Assembly: GCA_003449195.1 (NCBI GenBank)
Contig: DMID01000032.1
Coordinates: 1,152-6,319 of the forward strand
Reading direction: 5' to 3'
DNA: 5,168 bases
Source of the DNA: Lysobacteraceae bacterium
GTDB lineage: Bacteria > Pseudomonadota > Gammaproteobacteria > Xanthomonadales > Xanthomonadaceae
Made by a program: the position numbers and the translations under genes. Positions 1-4,500 of the stretch are shown here, piece after piece (position 1 is the stretch's first letter; each line of letters opens with the position of its first letter). The notes beneath the pieces were generated by a model that saw only the letters and a program-made list of their open reading frames with translations, ran no database searches and had not been told where the DNA came from.

Positions 1-453
1 CGCGGCAGCTTCCTGTGCGCGCAGGCCTGCCTGCCGCAGCTGTTGCAGGCGGCCAATCCGCACATCCTGAGCCTGTGCCCGCCGCCCTCGCTGGAGCCGA
101 AGTGGTGGGGGCCGCATACCGGCTACACGTTGGCCAAGATGGGCATGAGCCTGGTCACGCTGGGGCTGGCGGCCGAGTTCGGCCCGCAGGGCGTGGCGGT
201 CAATGCGCTGTGGCCGCGCACGCTGATTGCCACCGACGCGATGAACATGATCCCCGGCGTGTCCGCCGCCAACGGCCGCCGCCCGGAGATCGTGGCCGAT
301 GCCGCGCATGCGGTGCTGGTCCGGCCGGCAGCCGGTTTCCACGGGCAGTTCCTGCTCGACGACGAGGTGCTGGCGCAGACAGGCATCACCGATCTGTCCG
401 GTTATGCGGTGGACCCGTCGGCACCGCTGCTGCCGGATCTGTTTCTCGATTGA
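1..453 (+). CDS. Short-chain dehydrogenase/reductase, HSDL2-like, C-terminal part (5' end cut by window)
   Basis: This is the C-terminal 150 residues of a cytoplasmic NAD(P)-dependent SDR oxidoreductase, read in frame from base 1 to the TGA at 451-453. The catalytic Tyr and Lys of the YxxxK motif are visible as YTLAK (Tyr codon 124-126, Lys codon 136-138). They are followed by the conserved helix and the VAVNALWPRT stretch that normally leads into the substrate loop. The order of motifs (ILSLCPPPS, YTLAKMGMS, VNALWP, EIVADAAHAVL, FLLDDEVL, PLLPDLFLD) matches from memory the SDR part of human HSDL2, which has similar SPP, YTIAKYGMS, VNALWPKT, DIIADAAYSI and PDFFLDE segments. The animal protein continues into an SCP2 domain; this one stops directly after the SDR fold. 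About 120-130 residues, including the Rossmann nucleotide-binding GxxxGxG, lie outside the window. The substrate is unknown. The catalytic Ser is unclear, because the expected position is occupied by a Pro-rich segment. The next gene follows after 162 bases on the same strand. Confidence 0.9.
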   Translation, partial: RGSFLCAQACLPQLLQAANPHILSLCPPPSLEPKWWGPHTGYTLAKMGMSLVTLGLAAEFGPQGVAVNALWPRTLIATDAMNMIPGVSAANGRRPEIVADAAHAVLVRPAAGFHGQFLLDDEVLAQTGITDLSGYAVDPSAPLLPDLFLD

Positions 454-579
454 CGCGGTGCGGTTGCGGGCACTGGCCGGGATACGGCGTCGCCATGCCG
501 CGTCTCGACCGATCCGGCCGCAGACGCTAAGGTGCCCGCCTCCCGTGGCCGCCTTGTCGGCGCCGCGTCCCGTTTCCCC

Positions 580-596
580 GCGCGCCGCCGGCGCGC
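580..596 (+). other. GC-only inverted repeat just upstream of the glyoxalase ribosome binding site
   Basis: GCGCGCC (580-586) and GGCGCGC (590-596) form a perfect 7-bp stem with a 3-base loop. The downstream arm also lies in a 10-base perfect palindrome (589-598). It ends only 6 bases before the GGAG at 603-606, so it could affect translation initiation. It has no T-run and is not a standard terminator. Such structures also arise by chance in DNA this GC-rich. Confidence 0.3.
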
Positions 597-602
597 CGTA
601 CC

Positions 603-606
603 GGAG
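603..606 (+). promoter_or_regulatory. Ribosome binding site of the glyoxalase gene
   Basis: GGAG lies 9 bases before the ATG at 616. It supports that start over the in-frame ATG at 532, which would add 28 Arg/Ala-rich residues not found in this family. Confidence 0.6.
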
Positions 607-615
607 ATCCTCGGC

Positions 616-1038
616 ATGAAATACCTGCACGCCATGCTGCGCGTCCGCGACCTGGACGCCACCTCGAAGTTCTTCACCGAAGGCCTGGGCCTGCACCAGA
701 CCCGCCGCATCGACAACGAGGCCGGCAAGTTCTCGCTGGTGTATTTCGCCGCGCCGGCCAATCCCGAGGCCGAAGTCGAGCTGACCCTCAACTGGGGCTC
801 GGACGAGGATTACGGCAGCGCCCGCAACTTTGGCCACCTGGCCTTCGAGACCGACGACATCTACGCCCTGTGCGCGCACCTGCAGGGCATGGGCATCGTC
901 ATCAACCGCCCGCCGCGCGACGGCCGCATGGCCTTCGTGCGCAGCCCGGACCTGATTTCCATCGAACTGTTGCAGAAGGGCGATGCCCTGCCGCCGGCCG
1001 AACCGTGGGCGTCGATGCCCAATACCGGGGTGTGGTGA
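616..1038 (+). CDS. gloA: Glyoxalase I (lactoylglutathione lyase), VOC superfamily
   Basis: The 140-residue cytoplasmic enzyme is predicted to isomerise the hemithioacetal of methylglyoxal and glutathione to S-lactoylglutathione, the first step of methylglyoxal detoxification. It has the two-module VOC fold. Module 1 starts MKYLHAMLRVRDLDATSKFF and contains EVELTLNWG; module 2 starts near NFGHLAFETDDIY and ends in SPDLISIELLQKG. The four metal ligands of the E. coli-type enzyme are visible: His5, Glu55, His74 and Glu117. The fold, the LRVRDL opening and the ELTxNWG segment match E. coli GloA, which is 135 residues long and Ni-dependent. The tail (PWASMPNTGVW) is, as I recall, typical of a proteobacterial subgroup often annotated only as VOC family protein. 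Leu113 stands where many relatives have Gly (SPDG). The start at 616 is chosen by the upstream GGAG and by His5 falling at the family position. No promoter is obvious in the 162-base gap, so co-transcription with the SDR is possible. Glutathione-lyase activity is inferred from family membership. Confidence 0.9.
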   Translation: MKYLHAMLRVRDLDATSKFFTEGLGLHQTRRIDNEAGKFSLVYFAAPANPEAEVELTLNWGSDEDYGSARNFGHLAFETDDIYALCAHLQGMGIVINRPPRDGRMAFVRSPDLISIELLQKGDALPPAEPWASMPNTGVW

Positions 1039-1051
1039 TGCAGGGGTAGAA

Positions 1052-1079
1052 GGCTTGCCCTCGGGGGTGGGGGCAGGCC
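1052..1079 (+). terminator. Possible terminator or 3'-end hairpin after the glyoxalase gene
   Basis: GGCTTGCCC (1052-1060) can pair with GGGCAGGCC (1071-1079) as a 9-bp stem with one G-U pair and a 10-base G-rich loop, beginning 14 bases after the stop codon. The position suits a transcript end. No T-run follows (the next bases are GTTGCCGG), so intrinsic termination is doubtful; it may instead protect the 3' end. Confidence 0.3.
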
Positions 1080-1246
1080 GTTGCCGGAAAACGGGGCGTG
1101 CCGGCGTGAGTGGTGTATGGGGAATGCCGGCCGTGCACCCTGCGTGATGGGCTTGCTCAAGTTTTTCCGGTAGAGGTCGTAACGGTTCGATATCGCGGGT
1201 TGCGATTGACGTCGGCCATCAGGGGCACGCCGGACATCTGGTGGGC

Positions 1247-1277
1247 TTGGTCCAGAAATGAATACAGGGGTTGTAAT
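1247..1277 (+). promoter_or_regulatory. Weak sigma-70-like promoter candidate for the surface-protein gene
   Basis: TTGGTC (1247-1252) and TGTAAT (1272-1277) are spaced 19 bases apart; read as TTGTAA the spacing is 18. Each hexamer matches the consensus only partly and the spacer is long. The element lies about 155 bases before the ATG and overlaps the 18-base-period direct repeat. This is a pattern match by eye only. Confidence 0.2.
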
Positions 1278-1288
1278 GCATACAGAGG
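1257..1288 (+). repeat. Imperfect 14-base direct repeat, 18-base period
   Basis: The unit AATGMATACAGRGG occurs at 1257-1270 and again at 1275-1288, with 12 of 14 bases identical. The two copies are offset by 18 bases, less than two helical turns. Tandem sites upstream of a gene can be regulator operators. No regulator is identified, and a chance duplication is possible. Confidence 0.4.
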
Positions 1289-1419
1289 ATGCGGACGCAG
1301 CGCTGCGCCGCGAGTATCGGGGCGCCGTGATCGGCACTGGACTCGGCTTGGCGGCGTGCGTGCATGGGCCGGGCCGGGATTGGCATGGGCGTGATGGAGT
1401 TCGGTCGTTTTCTTCGGCA

Positions 1420-1426
1420 AGGGGGG
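1420..1426 (+). promoter_or_regulatory. Ribosome binding site candidate for the large surface-protein gene
   Basis: AGGGGGG ends 4 bases before the ATG at 1431. It resembles a G-rich Shine-Dalgarno sequence at slightly short spacing. It is stronger than what precedes the alternative ATG at 1503 (only GAG at 1493-1495), so it favours the upstream start. The core is a run of six G, which could vary in length. Confidence 0.45.
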
Positions 1427-1430
1427 CTGC

Positions 1431-1577
1431 ATGAAAAGCTCATGTGCCGCGCTGTCCGTTGCCACCGGTATTGCTTCGAGCCTTCGCTCTTCGAGAAATG
1501 CCATGTCCCGCGCACGCAAGCTGTTTGCGGTTTCCCTTGGTCTGCTGCTGTTGGCGTTCATCCAGCCGGCACTGGCG
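1431..1577 (+). other. Extended Sec signal peptide of the surface protein
   Basis: Residues 1-49 precede a likely signal-peptidase cleavage after PALA (Ala49, before VTAYV). The core from Met25 is textbook: basic SRARK, a hydrophobic stretch of about 15 residues (LFAVSLGLLLLAFI), then QPALA. The 24 residues before Met25 are an N-terminal extension, which is common in large autotransporters, or non-coding sequence if Met25 (1503) is the real start. Confidence 0.75.
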
Positions 1578-4500
1578 GTGACGGCTTACGTCACGTTCAA
1601 CACGGCGAGCGGCTACCTGGCCAACGGCAACCAGTTCCCCGGCGAGATCATTTTTTTCCGTTCTTCTGTTGCCAATGCAGGCAATGATTACGAAGCCATT
1701 CCCGGTCGGTTGACGATCAGCGGGAACGTGACCAATGCTGCGGTTGACCTCGGCAGCACCGGCGGCTATTTCACAGCCGGATTCAACAATAATCAGGCGT
1801 CGAGTGCGATGGGGTGCACCACTTCGCCGATCAATTATTTCACGTCGACCCCGAATTTGGCATCGAATGCCACGTTCAACGTCACCATCACGTGCACGAC
1901 GCCCAATTCGGCGCCGACGGATATCACGCTGAGCAATGCCACGGTATCGACCACTGCGGGCAGCAATGCGGTAGTGGGCACGCTGTCCGCCACTGATGCA
2001 GATAGTGGCGATACGTTCACCTATTCGCTGGTATCCGGAACGGGCAGTACCGACAACGCTTTGTTCACCATCAGCGGAAATACGCTGCGCGTCACCAATG
2101 CCGCGGCCCTGGCGGCAGGCAGCCACAGTGTGCGCATCCGGGTGACCGACAGCGGCAATGCCTTCTACGAGATGGCTTTTGCCATAACGGCAATGCCGCC
2201 GCCCACTGTCACCAGCCTCTCGCCAGTGTTCGGTCTGGTCACCGGGGGCACCACGGTGACGATCACCGGTACCGGGTTCACCGGGGCCACGGCCGTCGCG
2301 TTCGGCGGCACGGCCGCCGCCGGTTTCACCATCAACAGCGACACACAGATCACCGCCACGGCCCCGGCCGGCAGCGCCGGCACGGTGGATGTGAGAGTTA
2401 CCACGCCCGGCGGCACCAGTGCCACCGGCGTGGCGGATCACTACACCTATGCGGCTCCGCCCACGGTCGCCAGCATCGCGTTCATCGCTGGCGGTGGCCC
2501 ATTCAAGGTGGGCGATCAGATCACCATCCGGGTGCAGTTCGACAAGAACGTCGTCATCACCGGATCGCCGACGCTGCTACTGGAAACCGGTTTGATCGAT
2601 CGGGTTGCCACGGCCTTGACAATAGGCGGCAATTTCGTGGACTTCCGATACACCGTGCAGGCCGGCGACCAGAGCGCCGATCTGGATTACCAGAGCAGCA
2701 ACGCGCTGTCGGCCAATGGCGGCACCATTGGCGATGCGACCGGCAACGTCGCCGTGCTGACCTTGCCCGCGCCCGGCACGGCGGGTTCGCTGGGTAGTGG
2801 CTTCAATTTCGTAGTCGACGGCGTGGCGCCTGTGGTCACGGGCATCGTCCCGGATGCGGGTGCGACCGCCGCTGCAACGTCGGTGAATTACACCGTGACC
2901 TTCAGCGAGGCGGTCACGGGCGTTGATGCCAACGACTTCACGTTGACGTCAACGGGCACGGCGTTCGGCAGCATCGCTGGCGTGTCAACGAGCAACAACC
3001 TCACTTACACCGTTACCGTCAACACCATCACCGGCAACGGCACGTTGCGGCTGGATCTCAAGAGCAGCGGCACCGGCATCCAGGACCTCGTCGGCAACGC
3101 CGTGAGCGGCGGCTTCACCAGTGGCACCACGCACACGGTGGCGATGGCCACGGTGCCCGGCGCGCCGACCATCGCCACGGCCACCGCCGGCAATGCGCAG
3201 GCCACGGTGAGCTTCACCGCGCCGGCCAGCGACGGCGGCGCGGCGATCACCAGCTATACGGTGATGTCCAGCCCCGGCGGGATTACTGCCGCCGGCAACG
3301 CGAGCCCGATCACGATCACCGGGCTGACCAATGGCACGGCCTATACCTTCACCGTGACCGCGACCAACAGCATGGGGCCGGGCATGGCGTCGTCCCCATC
3401 GGCCAGCGTGACCCCCGGCACCGCGCCGGTTGTCATCAGCGTGGCGGTGCCCGCCAACGGTCGATACGTGACGGGCCAGAACCTGGATTTCACCGTCAAT
3501 TGGGATCAGGCGGTCATCATCACTCCGCCCGCGCAGATCTCGCTCGTGATTGGCAGCGCGACGGTGGTTGCCGACTATCTGTCCGGGTCGGGCACGTCAG
3601 CGACGACATTCCGCCACACTGTCCAGGCCGGCGAAGTCGACGACGACGGTATCGCGGTGGGGGCGTTGGCATCTCCCGGCGGGCCGATAAGGGCCGCTGT
3701 CAGCGGAATCGGCGCGATGTTGACCCTCAATTCCGTCGGTTCGACGGCGGGCGTGCTGGTGGGTGCTCCGACGCTGGTGCTGATCCCGCCCAGCCTGCCG
3801 GGTGCCATGGCGGGCATCGCCTATAACCAGACGTTGGGCACCCTTGGCGGCACGGCGCCGTATAGCTACGCGGTGACCGCCGGTACGCTGCCGGCGGGGC
3901 TGACGTTGTCTGCAGGGGGCGTGCTGTCGGGCACGCCAACGGCCGCGGGCATGTTCAACGTGATGATCACCGCGACCGACAGCAATGCCTATACGGGCTC
4001 GCAGGCCTACGCGCTGCTGGTGTTGCCACCGATGCTGGCGCTGACGCCGGCGGCGGCGACGTTGCCGGCGGCTACCGCAAGTTCGGCCTACAGCCAGAGC
4101 TTCGCTGCCACGGGCGGCAGCGCACCGTATTCGTATGCGGTGACGGCCGGTGCGTTGCCGGCGGGCCTGACGCTGAACGCGGCCACGGGCGTGCTGTCGG
4201 GTACGCCGACGGCAGCGGGGACGTTCAACGTGAGCATCACGGCGACGGACAGCAGCACCGGCACGGGCGCGCCGTTCACGGCGTCGAAGGCCTACACGCT
4301 GACGGTGGCGGCACCCAGCCTGGTGATCGAGCAGGCGAGCCTGCCGGATGCCTCCGGCGATCAGGCCTACAGCCAGCAGCTGACGGTGCAAGGCGGCGCG
4401 GCGCCCTATCGTTTCGACGTGTCGGCCGGCAGTTTGCCGACGGGCTTGAGTCTGTCGGCTTCCGGCCAGTTGTCGGGCAAGCCGACCGTTGCCGGCCATT

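Larger units (their letters stand above)
1039..1430 (+). other. Intergenic region upstream of the large surface-protein gene
   Basis: These 392 bases hold no convincing gene. From left to right I see a 9-bp hairpin just after the glyoxalase stop, a near-consensus -35-like TTGACG (1206-1211) without a matching -10, and a pair of 14-base direct repeats (1257-1270 and 1275-1288). After these come a 12-base palindrome (1296-1307) and a purine-rich stretch before the ATG at 1431. Composition between about 1150 and 1290 is less GC-rich than the flanking genes, as expected for a regulatory region. A 58-codon frame at 1258-1434 is open, but I do not consider it supported as a gene. Confidence 0.6.

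Noticed and set aside
15..530. Plus-strand open frame overlapping the SDR gene
   Set aside because: It is Arg/Gly/Ala-rich without motifs, whereas the frame read from base 1 gives clear SDR motifs including YxxxK.
532..615. Upstream start for the glyoxalase giving a 28-residue N-terminal extension
   Set aside because: The extension is Arg/Ala/Pro-rich and absent from the family. The GGAG at 603-606 and the His5 metal ligand position support the start at 616.
1206..1211. TTGACG as a -35 promoter element
   Set aside because: It matches the sigma-70 -35 consensus at five of six positions, but I see no acceptable -10 hexamer 16-19 bases downstream.
861..1337. Minus-strand open frame across the glyoxalase end and the intergenic region
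   Set aside because: No domain, no convincing ribosome binding site, and it overlaps the conserved second half of the glyoxalase gene in antisense.
1440..2441. Long open frame on the minus strand (333 codons) opposite the start of the surface-protein gene
   Set aside because: Its product is Arg/Gly/Ala-rich with no recognisable domain. It is antisense to a well-supported coding frame with a signal peptide, cadherin-like and TIG modules, and such shadow frames are expected in GC-rich coding DNA.
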